Assembly: GCF_004664715.2 (NCBI RefSeq)
Contig: NC_051069.1
Span: 1-64,000 of the forward strand
Source of the DNA: Peromyscus leucopus
Lineage: Eukaryota > Chordata > Mammalia > Rodentia > Cricetidae
Direction of reading: 5' to 3'
Length of the DNA: 64,000 bases
Positions 1 through 10,774 of this stretch are shown in pieces. Under the pieces are notes generated by a model. That model had not been told where the DNA came from and searched no databases. It saw nothing but the letters and a program-made list of their open reading frames with translations. The position numbers and the translations under genes are program-made. Each line of letters opens with the position of its first letter. Positions within the stretch are counted from its first letter, which is position 1.

Positions 1-987
1 TATCCTTATACTCTTGGTTCTGTTCTACTGAAGAACTCTAATGTATGCGGTATGGTTATGGTAACTGTTAAGTATAGTGATGTAGGTACTCTAGACCTCA
101 GTTTTTCAGATTTTTAACTCAAATCCTTCTCTTTATATTCTCTTACGAGTGTGTTGAAATAAGTACTTGAAAAGTCATGGGCTGGGAAGACTCCAGCACC
201 TTGCCTTCCTGGGAAGCGAAGTGAAGCCCACTGGAACCTGGGAGCTAGAAACTCAAGCCGTCTCCACAAAGATCCTTCCCACACAGTCCTTCCTGTCTGT
301 AGCGGCAGGGATGCAGACCCAGCTTCACATTGTCACCTGCGGGAGCCTGAGGACTTTTCCACTGACCTGTCCTCAGGCAAAACCAGATCCTCGGCCACAC
401 CACAGAAAAGAATTTCAGGATTAACCTGTGTGAAGCAGAGCTGGGAGTTTATGACAAATAGAAGAGAGAAGAAAGCATACGCCGCCGAGAGCGTGGGTGT
501 GGGCTTCTCAGAGAAAACACTGCCTACGTGTCTAAGCCAAGGACATAGCGCACCGGTGGTCTCAAGCTACATCTCAAAGGGTTGCTGAGAACTTGTTTTC
601 CTCTCTTTTTGTTAAGTGAGATTCTAGGGTGGCTCCAGAGATGCCCTGGATGGGATTTCAGGCAGGGAAGATAAAATCAGGGCCTCTGGCATTGCACAAG
701 GAATTGGGACATGTTCTTCTACTGGAACTGGAGTTTCTGATGAGAATCGTAGTCAACTGCAGGTGCATAGCCCGGAGGTGGGGGAAGGCCTTAAGCAAAT
801 GTTAGGTGTGTTGGAGTGTGTGTGTGTGTATGTGTGTGTGTGGTACGCTCGTGCAGTGTGAGTGCTGGTGTACATGGTGAACCATATGTGCACCTTAGAT
901 GTGCAACCCAACAACTTACCCTTCTTCTCTTATGACCGCCCCCCCCCGTACCCCCCCCCACACACTCTTCTTATTTTTTATTCTCAC
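1..987. other. No gene recognised
   Basis: Unique-looking sequence with a short (GT)n run (817-842) and C-rich runs (939-960). Open frames are short and unsupported. Confidence 0.6.
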
Positions 988-1172
988 TGACCTGTAACTC
1001 AATATGTAGGTAGGGCTGGTCAGCTAGCCACCCCCAGAATTCATCTGTCTTCTTCTCAGTACCCAGGATTGCAAGCATATGCTACCACACCCGACTCTTT
1101 CACGTGGATCGTGGGAATCAAACTGAGGTCCTCATGCTTCCAGGCAAGCCCTTTACCCATGAGCCCACGCTC
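988..1172 (-). mobile_element. B4-type SINE
   Basis: Antisense composite SINE: a B1-like piece followed by 'GGAATCAAACTGAGGTCCTC' and the tRNA-like head. Confidence 0.65.
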
Positions 1173-1329
1173 TTGTGCTAGGCTTCTCCATTCTCAACTG
1201 CTGAGTGGCTTCAATATTCCCGTGTCCGTCATTCCCCCTGTGTTTCTGTCCTGTCTCAGCTCCCGAATAATGCAGACACACCTAGCTGAAGCCAGCCAAG
1301 TCTCCTCTTTCGGCGTGGATTGATGGATT

Positions 1330-1500
1330 GAGCAAACGTATGAGTGTGCACAGCCATGCAAAGGTCAGAGGACAACATGCAGAGTCAGTTCTCTCCTTCC
1401 CCAGCGTGGGCCCCAGGGATCAAATCCAAAGCATCAGGCTGGGTGGCAAGGGCTGCCTGTGGAGCCCTCTTGCTGGCCCCCAAGTACTTTCTTCCCTGTT
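1330..1500 (-). mobile_element. B3-type SINE
   Basis: 'GCAAAGGTCAGAGGACAACA' and 'CCCCAGGGATCAAATCCAAA' are typical of antisense B3. Confidence 0.7.
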
Positions 1501-1639
1501 CCCCCAGAAAGGGTTTCTCTGTGTAGCCACGGCTGGCCTGGAACTAGCCCTGTAGACTAGACTGGACCTCAAGTAATTTCTTTCCTATTTAGTTTATAAA
1601 AGCTCACTGTCTACTCTGGAGTTCTCTGAACCTTTTTCA

Positions 1640-1822
1640 ATTCTGTTTTGTTGTTGATGTTGTTGTTTTTGTTTTTCTTGAGACAGGGTTTCTCTGTATA
1701 GTTTTGGTGCCTGTCCTGGATCTCGCTCTGTAGTCCAGGCTGGCCTCGAACTAACAGAGATCCGCCTGGCTCTGCCTCCCGAGTACTTGGATCAAAGGCG
1801 TGCACCACCACTGCCCGAGCCT
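1640..1822 (-). mobile_element. B1 SINE
   Basis: T-rich tail, then 'GAGACAGGGTTTCTCTGTAT' to 'CACCACCACTGCCCGAGC'. A short further B1 fragment lies at 1506-1573. Confidence 0.9.
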
Positions 1823-2155
1823 TTTCTAATTCTGTCAACCAGTTTGTAAACCATATTTTGCTCAAATGAACCCTGAAATATTAATGTGCCTGTGTTCGTC
1901 TTTTAATGGTTCCAATCTCAGCCCAGGATGCTTGTGTATGCCCATGACCATGGAGGGGAGAGCCTGGCATTTTATCCCGGCCACACTGTTGAATTGCACA
2001 GTTGTTGTTGGTTTGCACAACATCCTTCAGTTGGCATCCCATCTCTAAGGGCTCCTGGTTCCCCTGCACCTTTGGGGACTGTGGAAACTCTTCCTGACTT
2101 CCCTGGAGACGGAATTATGAGCACCACACTGTCACTTGTGGGCAGCTCCTCTTCT

Positions 2156-2287
2156 GGGCTTTGCCAGCAGAGCTGTGCGAATCTCCCACAGGAAATGGCA
2201 GACCTCTTTTTCTCCTCTGCTGGGCTCTGCCAGCAGAGCTGTGCGAATCTCCCACAGGAAATGGCAGACCTCCTTTTCTCCTCTGCC
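2156..2287 (+). repeat. 66-bp tandem duplication
   Basis: The unit starting GGGCT(T/C)TGCCAGCAGAG occurs at 2156 and 2222 with about three differences. It creates a duplicated run in several frames but no known protein. Confidence 0.95.
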
Positions 2288-2483
2288 TCCGACAGTGATC
2301 AGGGAGCACAGTTGCCCCGCACTGAAACTCAGCAGTAAGGGCATGGGCAGGGAATGCTCCTCAGGAACATTCATCTATCTGTCTTCTCATCAGGGTGGAA
2401 AGCTGGCTTTTCCATTGTCCCCCACCCAAATCTGCCTCCTGATGGTGTCATTTTGACTCTTAGTTCTCAAAATCCAAGCTATT

Positions 2484-2488
2484 AAAAA

Positions 2489-2568
<80 letters not shown>

Positions 2569-2577
2569 AAAAGAAAG
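2484..2577. repeat. (GAAA)n microsatellite
   Basis: About 20 uninterrupted GAAA units preceded by an A run. Confidence 0.97.
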
Positions 2578-2749
2578 CCTTCTCCGGAACTTAATTTTCT
2601 CTCCCAGGAAATTCAAAGGTCTCCATTGAAACCAATCAGAGGGCCTCTTTTCTCTGCCCTGAGGGCAGTCATTCGAAGACCTGCTGCTGTCTGGTGAGAG
2701 GGGAAGGCAGCAGGGTGTTCCCAGAACACTAAACATTGTCAAAAAATTT

Positions 2750-2906
2750 CACCAGGCATGATGGCACATGCCTTGAATCCCAGCACTCAGAGGCAGAAAC
2801 AGGCAGATCTCTGAGTTCAAGGCCAGCCTGGTCTACAGAGTGAGTTCTAGGGCAGCCTGAGCTGTGTAGAGGGACCCCCGTCTCAAAAAACAAAACAAAA
2901 CAAAAA
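2750..2906 (+). mobile_element. B1 SINE
   Basis: 'CACCAGGCATGATGGCACAT' to 'CCCGTCTCAAAAAACAAAAC'. Confidence 0.9.
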
Positions 2907-2921
2907 AGGCTGTTATTTAAA

Positions 2922-3073
2922 CCAGGCGGTGGTGGCGCACACCTTTAATCCCAGCACTCAGGAAGCAAAGGCAGGCAATCTCTGTGAGTTCGAGGCCAGC
3001 CAGGTCTACAGAGTGAGTTCCATGATAGCTAAGGCTACACAGAGAAACCCTGTCTCAAAAAAAGAAAGAGAGA
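2922..3073 (+). mobile_element. B1 SINE
   Basis: Second B1 in the same orientation directly after the first ('CAGGCGGTGGTGGCGCACAC'). Confidence 0.92.
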
Positions 3074-3084
3074 AATTTCCCATC

Positions 3085-3372
3085 AGGCCTGAGGAGATGG
3101 CTTGCTGCTTGAGCATGGCGTCCTGAGTTCACACACACTCCCCGCAACACAAGCAGGTTGGGATTGTAATCCAGTGCTGGGGAGGTGGAGACGGCAAGTC
3201 TCTGGGGCTTGCTGCCAGGCCACCTCAGTCTACTCAGTGGGCAAGCGAGAGAGACCTTGTCTCAGAAAACAAGATGGATGGCTCATGAGGGACAACACCC
3301 AGGGCTGTCTCCTGGCCTCCGTATGTGCACCCCACACACATATGAACACACACACACACACACACACACACA
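3085..3372 (+). mobile_element. tRNA-derived rodent SINE with (CA)n end
   Basis: 'CCTGAGGAGATGGCTTGCTG' head, a long body and a terminal CA microsatellite (3345-3372). The subfamily (B3/B4-like) is not certain. Confidence 0.65.
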
Positions 3373-3918
3373 ATATGTTTTCACATTAATATCTTGCCAT
3401 AACCTCCCTATTTTTTATGTATTTCTTAAGCTTTGGGGCTGTGTTTCATGCTAGTTAGCTCTATCAGAATACCATGAAGAGGCCTTGAACCCAGTGCATC
3501 TGAACAGTCTGTGTTCCTACTCCCGGGCTCTGGAATGGCATTCTTACCTGTTCATTTCCCAAGGAGACGGTGAGTAACTTCAATCCATACGCCGCCCTGC
3601 CTCCCTCTCCTCTGCCCTCCACCAGTTTACCCTACAATAGAAACTGAACCTGCGTGCAGGAGCTCGCTCTCGCTCTCTCCCCTTCTACCTCCGTCTTACT
3701 GAGTTCCCTAGCTAATGTCAGTTTGTTACTGGTTCTATTTTGTGTGTGTGTGTGTGTGTGCGTGCATGCGTGCGCGCCCGCCTGTATACCAGTGCCTGTC
3801 AGATCCCCTACAGCTTGAGTTACAGGCTGTTGTGAGCCACCAACAAGGCTTGAGTCCTCTGTGAGAGCAGCAAAGAAAAAAGAAAAAGCCCTGGAGCCAA
3901 CACCCAAACCTTCTGATG

Positions 3919-4072
3919 CCTTTTTTTTTTTTTTTTTTTTCTGAGACAGGGTTTCTCTGTGGAGCCCTGGCTGTCCTGGAACTCTCCCTGTAGACCGGGC
4001 TGGCCCGGAATTCACAGAGAATCCACCCACGTCCTGGGGTTAAAGGCGTGTTCCACCACCACCTGGCTTTTG
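3919..4072 (-). mobile_element. B1 SINE
   Basis: Poly(T), then 'CTGAGACAGGGTTTCTCTGT' to 'CCACCACCACCTGGC'. Confidence 0.92.
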
Positions 4073-5596
4073 GTCTCCTCGTCTCACACAAATGGTACGA
4101 TGTCTCGGTTTTCTCTGAGGCCCCTTTCCCACCCGGGAGACACTGAATCTGCTCACACTGACTGCCAGGGCAAGGGCCAGCTGTACATATTTGCTCTCCG
4201 GTCGGTCGGTGGCGGATGGGGTGAAAGGCTGTACTCGGAAGGTCGTGAAGCCAGTGTGTTTGCAGAAACAGGGAACCCTACAGACCATGGCAGTGTCCCC
4301 ACAGGGTACCGGCAGCTAAACGATTAGCAGCCTGTGTTTGTGGCAAGCTCCAGGAGAGGACGAGGAAGAGGGCAAAGAGCTACGCAGTGCAAAGGTTCTG
4401 GGGTACAGAGCCTGTACTCTCGAGTTGGGGTTCTCAGTTAGGACTTGAGAGCCATCTGGAGCGCACCTCAGAATTGTCCTTCCCAGGCAGAATGTTTGCC
4501 GGCTAGTTTCCATCTTTGCTGGACTAGGGTGTGAATTCCCTACCATTTCCAATTTTGCTCGTGGGGAGAATGGCTGAGGAGACAACTGCAGGCATCTTGA
4601 AGAGCAGAGGCGAGGAGGCCCAAGAACACAGAGAGAGAGCTGTGCTGAGCCCTGGAAGTGAATAGCTTCCAGATTAATCCTCCACATAGCTGATGCCTGC
4701 AGCAAGGACCTCAGGAAGCTGACGGAGAGGACACAGCGGAGAGAAAGAGGAATCCGATACACCCAGTTCTGCCCCGAATTAGTCCAGTCGGTCACAAAGC
4801 CTATGAGGTCATGGACAGCTTTTATCCCCTCAGAACTCAGGAGGCTAGGGTTCAGGGGATGAGCTGTTGTATCCCCCATATAAACTGGTCTCGGGGCAAC
4901 GCTGATACACTTCATCTCCCTGCTAGCCTACCCATTCCAAATGTCACCGCCCTTGGCCAGCATTCAGCAGATCTGGGCTGTTGCCTATTAGTGACTCCGG
5001 TTTTCATCCCCAGAGGGTATGAATCATTAATTATGCTCGCTGCCTTCAGTGTTCATTTACAGTTAGCAGAGGACATGCAGGTACTGAGATATGTAACCAG
5101 GGCACCCTGCCCCCCAGTTCAGCACCTATTCTGCTCGTCTCCGTTAGTGGCCCAGCCATTGCTCCTCACGGGAGCCAGCGTCAGCTCTTTATCTGTATGG
5201 CAAACGCCCGCAGTAACCGGAAAGAGAAAAGCTGCGCTTTGATTCCCGGTGTGGATGTTTCTGCCCGTGACTGGATGGCTCTGTGGTTTGGGCCTGTGTT
5301 AATGAAGCGCATATGGTGGGAAAGCCTGGTGGAGCTAATCTACTCAACTCGTGGCTAGAAAGGGGAAGAAAGAAAGAGGTGGGTGTCCCTCAGTCCCCAT
5401 CAGGAGCTCATCCCTAGAGATCTAAAGACCACCACTGGATCCCACCTCCCCCAAACTCTTCCACATTCCAGTAGTGACAAGCTGGAGACCAAGCCCAGGA
5501 GATAGAGACCCAGCCTTACCACATAGTCCGGTGGCAAAAGCTTAAGACCCAGGGTACAGTATAGCACTGGTTACATAGTAACGTTTTGTGTTTTCC
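4073..5596. other. 1.5 kb of non-repetitive sequence, no gene recognised
   Basis: Moderate GC and no SINE. A 199-residue minus-strand frame (4316-4915) has no recognisable domain or splice context and is not supported as a gene. Confidence 0.55.
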
Positions 5597-5800
5597 CTTG
5601 AGACAAGGTCTCAGGTTTCCCAGACCAGCCCACAACTCCCTGGGTAGCTGAAGATAATTTTCAGCTTCTAATTCCCCTATCTCCGCCCTTGAGTGCTAAG
5701 ATTACAGGTGTGTACCATTCATTACACGCAGTTTATGCTGTTCGAGGAACTGAACCCAAGACTTCAGGCATGCTGGGCAAGCGTCCTGTCCTCCCATTTG
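5597..5800 (-). mobile_element. B4-type SINE
   Basis: Antisense composite: 'GAGACAAGGTCTCAGGTTTC' followed by 'GAACTGAACCCAAGACTTCA'. Confidence 0.7.
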
Positions 5801-6188
5801 AGCTGCTTCCCTTGATCCAGGAACTCCTGTGTGCTGCACGTGCAGAGCATGGGGAGCCTAAGTGTCCGGGGAGGTAGTCATAGCTTGGAGCACAACAGAT
5901 CCCTCACTGCCTCTCCTGGAAGACACACCCTCTCCACCCCACACCAGGAGCTAAGATTTCTAACCCTGGAATGCCTGACTGTGAGGACAGGAAACACAGT
6001 CTGTGAGTAGGTCTATCACCAACTCATCATGACCAGTCCAGCCCACAGCTACCCTTTGGGGGTAGTTCCTACCTACCAGGAACACCATACCATTGTTCAG
6101 CTAACATATCACCGGGTAGGGTTGTCCACAACTCTCTGCTCCTCCAGAATCCATCATTTTCTTAATCTTTTTTGGGAGTTGGGGCGTT

Positions 6189-6316
6189 CAAGATAGGGTT
6201 TCTCTGTGTAGCCCTGTCTGTTCTGAAACCCGCTCTGTAAACCAGGCTAGCCTCGAACCGAGAGATTCGCCTCCCAAGAGCCAGATTTGAAGTTGTATGT
6301 CACCACCACCCAGCAT
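6189..6316 (-). mobile_element. B1 SINE
   Basis: 'CAAGATAGGGTTTCTCTGTG' to 'CACCACCACCCAGC', with an internal deletion. Confidence 0.85.
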
Positions 6317-6338
6317 TTTTCTTTTTTGATATTTTGTC

Positions 6339-6423
6339 TTTTTTTTTCCAGAGCTGAGGACCAAACCCAGGGCCTTGCGCTTGCTAGGCAAGCACTCTAC
6401 CACTGAGCTAAATCCCCAACCCC
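6339..6423 (-). mobile_element. ID SINE (BC1-related)
   Basis: Antisense ID core: 'GAGCTGAGGACCAAACCCAG' to 'CTGAGCTAAATCCCCAACCC'. ID elements derive from the BC1 RNA gene, itself from tRNA-Ala. Confidence 0.92.
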
Positions 6424-6452
6424 AGCATTTTTCTTAATCTTTACAAAATATA

Positions 6453-6609
6453 GGGCTGGAGAGATGGCTCAGAGGTTAAGAGCACCGACTGCTCTTCCAG
6501 AGGTCCTGAGTTCAATTCCCAGCACCCACATAGTGGCTCACAACCGTCTGTAATGAGATCTGGTGCCCTCTTCTGTGTACATAATAAATAAATAAATCTT
6601 TAAAAAAAA
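6453..6609 (+). mobile_element. B2 SINE
   Basis: 'GGGCTGGAGAGATGGCTCAG' through 'AATAAATAAATAAATC' and an A run. A degraded antisense B3 follows at about 6610-6770. Confidence 0.93.
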
Positions 6610-7029
6610 TAAAAAATGTATTTATTATTATGGAGAGAGAGTGCACACTTGTCACACGGCACACCTGTGGGGACCAGACGACAACGTAGTGTCCTCTGTG
6701 TCTCTTTAGGGATTAGAATTGGGCGGTTAGTTCTCTAGTTCTCTGCCCCATGTATCAAATCAATTCTAACCCCCCAAGTCCCAGTTCGGTTTGGTTTGGT
6801 TTTGACTACTGATACAATTCAGACACACCTGTATCATTTGCTTTATGCCATACTTATGTCCAAACTTCAAAGAACTGCTCAACAGGGTGTTAAAACTGAT
6901 CTAGGGTTGTATAATGTGCATGGGCATCGGGTTCATTCTCCATCACAACCACAAAGACCAGAGCTGGCATCCTTACCAGGATATTAAGCCAGCTCAGGGA
7001 GAATGTGCCTCTCGCTGATTGCATTCCCC

Positions 7030-7465
7030 TTATCTAACAGTGCTAGTTGGTTGTTGCCAATTTGACACAAATTTAGACGGATATGAGAAGATGGATCAAC
7101 ATGGAGAAAATGCCTTCATAAAACTGGCCAGTAGGCAAGGCTGTGGGGCTATATATATAAATATATATATATTTATATATATAAATGATTGATGTGGGAG
7201 AGCCTAGTTCAATGGTTCAACGTGGGCATTGCCACACTGGTCCAGGGTGGTATAAGAAAGCAGTCTGAGCAAGCCACAGAGAGCAAGCCAGAAAGCACTC
7301 CTCCATGGCTTCTGCTTCAGGATTTCTGCCCTGATTGAGTTCCTGCCCGACTTCCCTCAGAGAAGGAGTATGACCTCAGAACTGTAGGCTAAAATAAACC
7401 CTTTCCTCCCTGAGTTATTTTTGGTCGTGCTGTTTATCACAGAAATAGACTCCTTAGCTAGTAGG
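7030..7465 (+). repeat. Dispersed rodent repeat, class not assigned
   Basis: Starts 'TTGCCAATTTGACACAAATT' and ends 'TAAAATAAACCCTTTCCTCC' ... 'GTTTATCACAGAAATAGA', text I know as widely dispersed in rodents. Its centre holds a 32-bp perfect AT palindrome (7151-7182). Confidence 0.6.
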
Positions 7466-7561
7466 CTGGGCCCCGACCCTTGAGATCTGTACATGACAAT
7501 ATAACATAAACCCGGTTTCTATTGGAGTGATTCTGGGGTGTTTACAGTATTCCTCCTCAAA

Positions 7562-7672
7562 CCAGAACTGAGTTTCTGAGATCAGGCTGGTCTTGAACTC
7601 ATAGACATCTGACTGCCTCTGCCTCCAGAGTACTGGGATTAACGATGTGTACCACCATGCCCAGCAGCTTTT
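7562..7672 (-). mobile_element. B1 SINE, 5'-truncated
   Basis: 'GAGATCAGGCTGGTCTTGAA' to 'CACCATGCCCAGC'. Confidence 0.85.
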
Positions 7673-7689
7673 GTTCTTAAAAATAAAAT

Positions 7690-7835
7690 TTTAAGGCTGG
7701 CAAGATGGCTCAGCAGGTAAAGTTGCTCACCGCACAAAGCCTGGAGACCAAAATTCAATTCCTGGGACCCACGTAAAGGTGGGAGGAGATAACCAGCTCC
7801 ACAGAGTTCACTTTGACCTCCACACATCCCTTAGT
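7690..7835 (+). mobile_element. B3-type SINE
   Basis: 'TAAGGCTGGCAAGATGGCTC' head followed by 'TTTGACCTCCACACATCC'. Confidence 0.82.
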
Positions 7836-7989
7836 ATGAACTCCTGCAACCTACACAACAAAAAACAAATTTTCAAAAATTATCCGTACAGGGTTGTGAA
7901 TGTGATGCAGATGATAGAGCGATTACCTAACATGCATGAAGCCCTGGGTTCTGCCCCTAGCATTGCATAAAGTGGGTGTAGTGGGTGTA

Positions 7990-8300
7990 GTGTGCATACC
8001 TGTAGGGAGAGTTTCTCTGTGTCCCAGGAGCCACTCCCAAATAACCACTCAGAGACTTATTAGTAACTTAAATGAACCCATTTCTATTCATCTATGTGCT
8101 GTTCTGAGGCTCATTTACCTCATCTATGAAATTCCCATGTTGCTTCTTCAGCATCTGGCTGGTGAGTTCTCAGACTGCATCCTTCTTCTTCCCAGCATTC
8201 TCTCTGCCCGAAAAATCCTGCCTAGCTATCAGCCAATCAGCTTTTTATTAACAATGAGAGCAACACGGAAAGGTTATTCCATAACATTTCTTCCTTTTTG
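7990..8300 (-). repeat. LTR-like repeat, recurrent family, copy 1
   Basis: 'CCACTCCCAAATAACCACTC' to 'GCCAATCAGCTTTTTATTAA'. The same text recurs at 8741, 26552 and 31225. On the minus strand it contains TTAATAAAAAGC (poly(A)-signal-like). The following 8301-8740 is A-rich with nothing recognised. Confidence 0.65.
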
Positions 8301-8740
8301 TCTAGTTAAAAAAAGGTTTTAACTTTAACATAGCAAAACTATATATAACAAAAAGAGTAAAAAAAAAAAAAAAACAAAAACAAAAAAAAACATAGTCATC
8401 ATGTAAGAATTACAGTTACAATATCCCATCCATTTGTATTTGGCAAAATTAGAAATACTCTATTATCTATCTTATCTTTGTGATTCTAAAGTTTTATACC
8501 TAATTTACTTTTTATCATAACTAAGGAAAACTGTAAGTTGAGTTATTTAGTCTTTAATTCCATCAAAGACCCCAGAAGAGTGAAATGTTACTTAATGACA
8601 GGGACATCTGGCTCCCTGGACAGTCACCCAAAATTCTTCTGCAATGTTGGGGCATCCAACTTTGCCCTACAGGCCTAGACAGACATTTTTGAGAAGCAGT
8701 GAATTTTGAAGGACTGTCCTGTCTTGTCTTGGCAAAGCCA

Positions 8741-9008
8741 ATAGCATAGACTTGTCTCCAGCCAGCTCTTTCAACTTAAATTAACCCATTTCTATTAATC
8801 TATGTGCTGGCTTGAGGCTCATTTACCTCATTTATGAACTTCCCATGTTGCTTCTCCTGCATCTGGCTCAAGCTCCTGATGCACCCTTCTTCTTCCTAGC
8901 ATTCTCTCCCCCAGCCCTAACATCTTGCCTTGCTGTCAGCCAATCAGCTTTTTATTAACAATGAGAGCAACACATTTTCACAGTGTACAGAAGAATTATT
9001 CCATAACA
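8741..9008 (-). repeat. LTR-like repeat, recurrent family, copy 2
   Basis: Same family as 7990-8300: 'TTAACCCATTTCTATTAATC' to 'GTACAGAAGAATTATTCCAT'. With copy 1 it may be one element interrupted or duplicated. Confidence 0.65.
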
Positions 9009-9320
9009 CACACCTGTAATCTCAGCACCAGGGAAGCTGAGACAAGAGAATCAGGAATTCAGGAGTTCAGAGTCATCTTTGGCTACATAGTAAATTCAAG
9101 GCTAGCCTGGGGGATACATGAGATCCTGTCTCAAAACATGCTATCCAGCCAAGCAGTGGTGGCACATTCCTTCAATCCTAGCACTCCAGAGGCAGAGGCA
9201 AGTGGAGCTCTGTGAGTTCAAGGCCAGCCTGGACTGCAGAGTGAGTTCCAGGACAGCCAAGGCTACACAAAGAAACCCTGTCTCAAAACAAACAACAAAC
9301 AAAAAAACCTAAAAACAAAA
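9009..9320 (+). mobile_element. Two B1-like SINEs in tandem
   Basis: A diverged copy (9009-9137, 'CCTGTAATCTCAGCACCAGG') precedes a good B1 (9148-9320, 'CAAGCAGTGGTGGCACATTC'). Confidence 0.85.
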
Positions 9321-9668
9321 CAACAAAAACATCAGCCTATACAAGCCAAAAAATTGCACATACCACTCTCACAATACCTAATATACTGTCCTATGAATTT
9401 ATTGTATTCCCTGAATTAATCTGGAAATTCTTTGAAAGTGGGAATTTCTGTGTCATCATTAAGTGGATATGTCACCAGTCAGACAGTAAAATGAAAACTG
9501 AATGGAAGATCTTTTTCATTGACTAAGGAGAATGTTTGGGAGAACTTCACATTGCTCCATTAGTCTGTATTCTTGTGGGTTCTCTGTTGTTTTCTTACTG
9601 CATATGACTTGGTCCTACAATAGGTAAGTCTCATGTACAGCATCACCCTGAAATTCAGAACTTGCTTT

Positions 9669-9669
9669 T

Positions 9670-9706
<37 letters not shown>

Positions 9707-9815
9707 ATTCTACCATGCACATAGCTTCTTTCACCATGTGGGTCTGGGAGAGCAAACTTGGGTCCTTGGGCTTAGTAGCAAGCACCTTACTTAACCTGCT
9801 GAATCTTTCCAGTTC
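9669..9815 (-). mobile_element. (TG)n and B3-type SINE
   Basis: (TG)n at 9669-9704 forms the tail of an antisense B3 ('CAAACTTGGGTCCTTGGGCT'). Confidence 0.78.
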
Positions 9816-9841
9816 TGTCATTGATAACTTGTGTGCAGAGG

Positions 9842-10040
9842 ATAGAGGGATGGCTCAGAGATTAAGAGCACTGGCTGCTCTTCCAGAGGACCTGGGTTCG
9901 ATTCCCAGCACCCACTTGGTGGCTCACACACTTCTATAACTCCAGTTCAAGAGATCTGATGCCCTCTTCACGTTTCTGTGGGAAGGAGCACAGACAGACA
10001 TGCATTCATACACTTAAAACACACACACACACAAAAAAAA
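9842..10040 (+). mobile_element. B2/B3-type SINE
   Basis: 'GAGGGATGGCTCAGAGATTA' to a CA-rich end. Confidence 0.88.
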
Positions 10041-10077
10041 ACCAACAACCAACCAAACAAACAAAAAACTTGTAGCC

Positions 10078-10235
10078 TGTTGGTGGTGGCAGTGGTATAC
10101 ACGTTTAGTCCCAGCACTTGGGAGGCAAAGGCAAGTGAATCTCCAAGTCCAAGGCCAACCTGGGCTACATAGCAAGTTCCAAGACAGCCGGGGCTACACG
10201 GAGGAGAAACCCTTGAAAAACCAAAGGGGAGAAAA
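10078..10235 (+). mobile_element. B1 SINE
   Basis: 'TGTTGGTGGTGGCAGTGGTA' to 'GAAACCCTTGAAAAACCAAA'. Confidence 0.88.
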
Positions 10236-10406
10236 AAACTTGTGAGCAAATACTATTGTTTGTTTTCATTGCCAAGGATAAAGAACCACATATTTCAGCT
10301 ATTAACAAATTCATAAAATCAAAGAGCTGAGAAAACATATAAATTATTACAAAAGCATCATCTTCCAACTATAACTTACAAGCATTTACTTAAAAAAAAT
10401 TTTTTT

Positions 10407-10543
10407 TGAGACAGGGTCTCACTATATAGCTCAGGCTGTCTGGAACTTACTATGTAGACCTGGATGGCCTTGAACTCACAGAGATCTGCCTGCTTCTGCC
10501 TCCCAAGTGCTGGGATTAAAGGAGTGTGCCACCACACCTGGCA
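10407..10543 (-). mobile_element. B1 SINE
   Basis: 'TTGAGACAGGGTCTCACTAT' to 'GCCACCACACCTGGC'. Confidence 0.9.
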
Positions 10544-10550
10544 CACTTTT

Positions 10551-10757
10551 AAAAATTTTATTTATTTTTATTTTATGTGTGTGAGTGTGTACCAGGATAT
10601 AATTCTTGTGCACCATGTGTATGCAGTGTCCAGAGAGGCCAGAAGAGGGCATCAGATCCCCTGGAACTGACGCTACTGATGGATGTGAGTCATTGTGTGG
10701 GTGCCAGGATCCAAACCTTTGCAAGAGCAGCCGTGGAGACACCTCTCCAGGCCCAGT
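10551..10757 (-). mobile_element. B3-type SINE
   Basis: A/T-rich tail, 'GAGAGGCCAGAAGAGGGCAT' and 'ACACCTCTCCAGGCCC'. Confidence 0.85.
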
Positions 10758-10774
10758 TTATGAGCTTTTAGTTA

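Noticed and set aside
4316..4915. 199-residue minus-strand frame
   Set aside because: Sequence not recognised as any family; ordinary chance frame in intergenic DNA.
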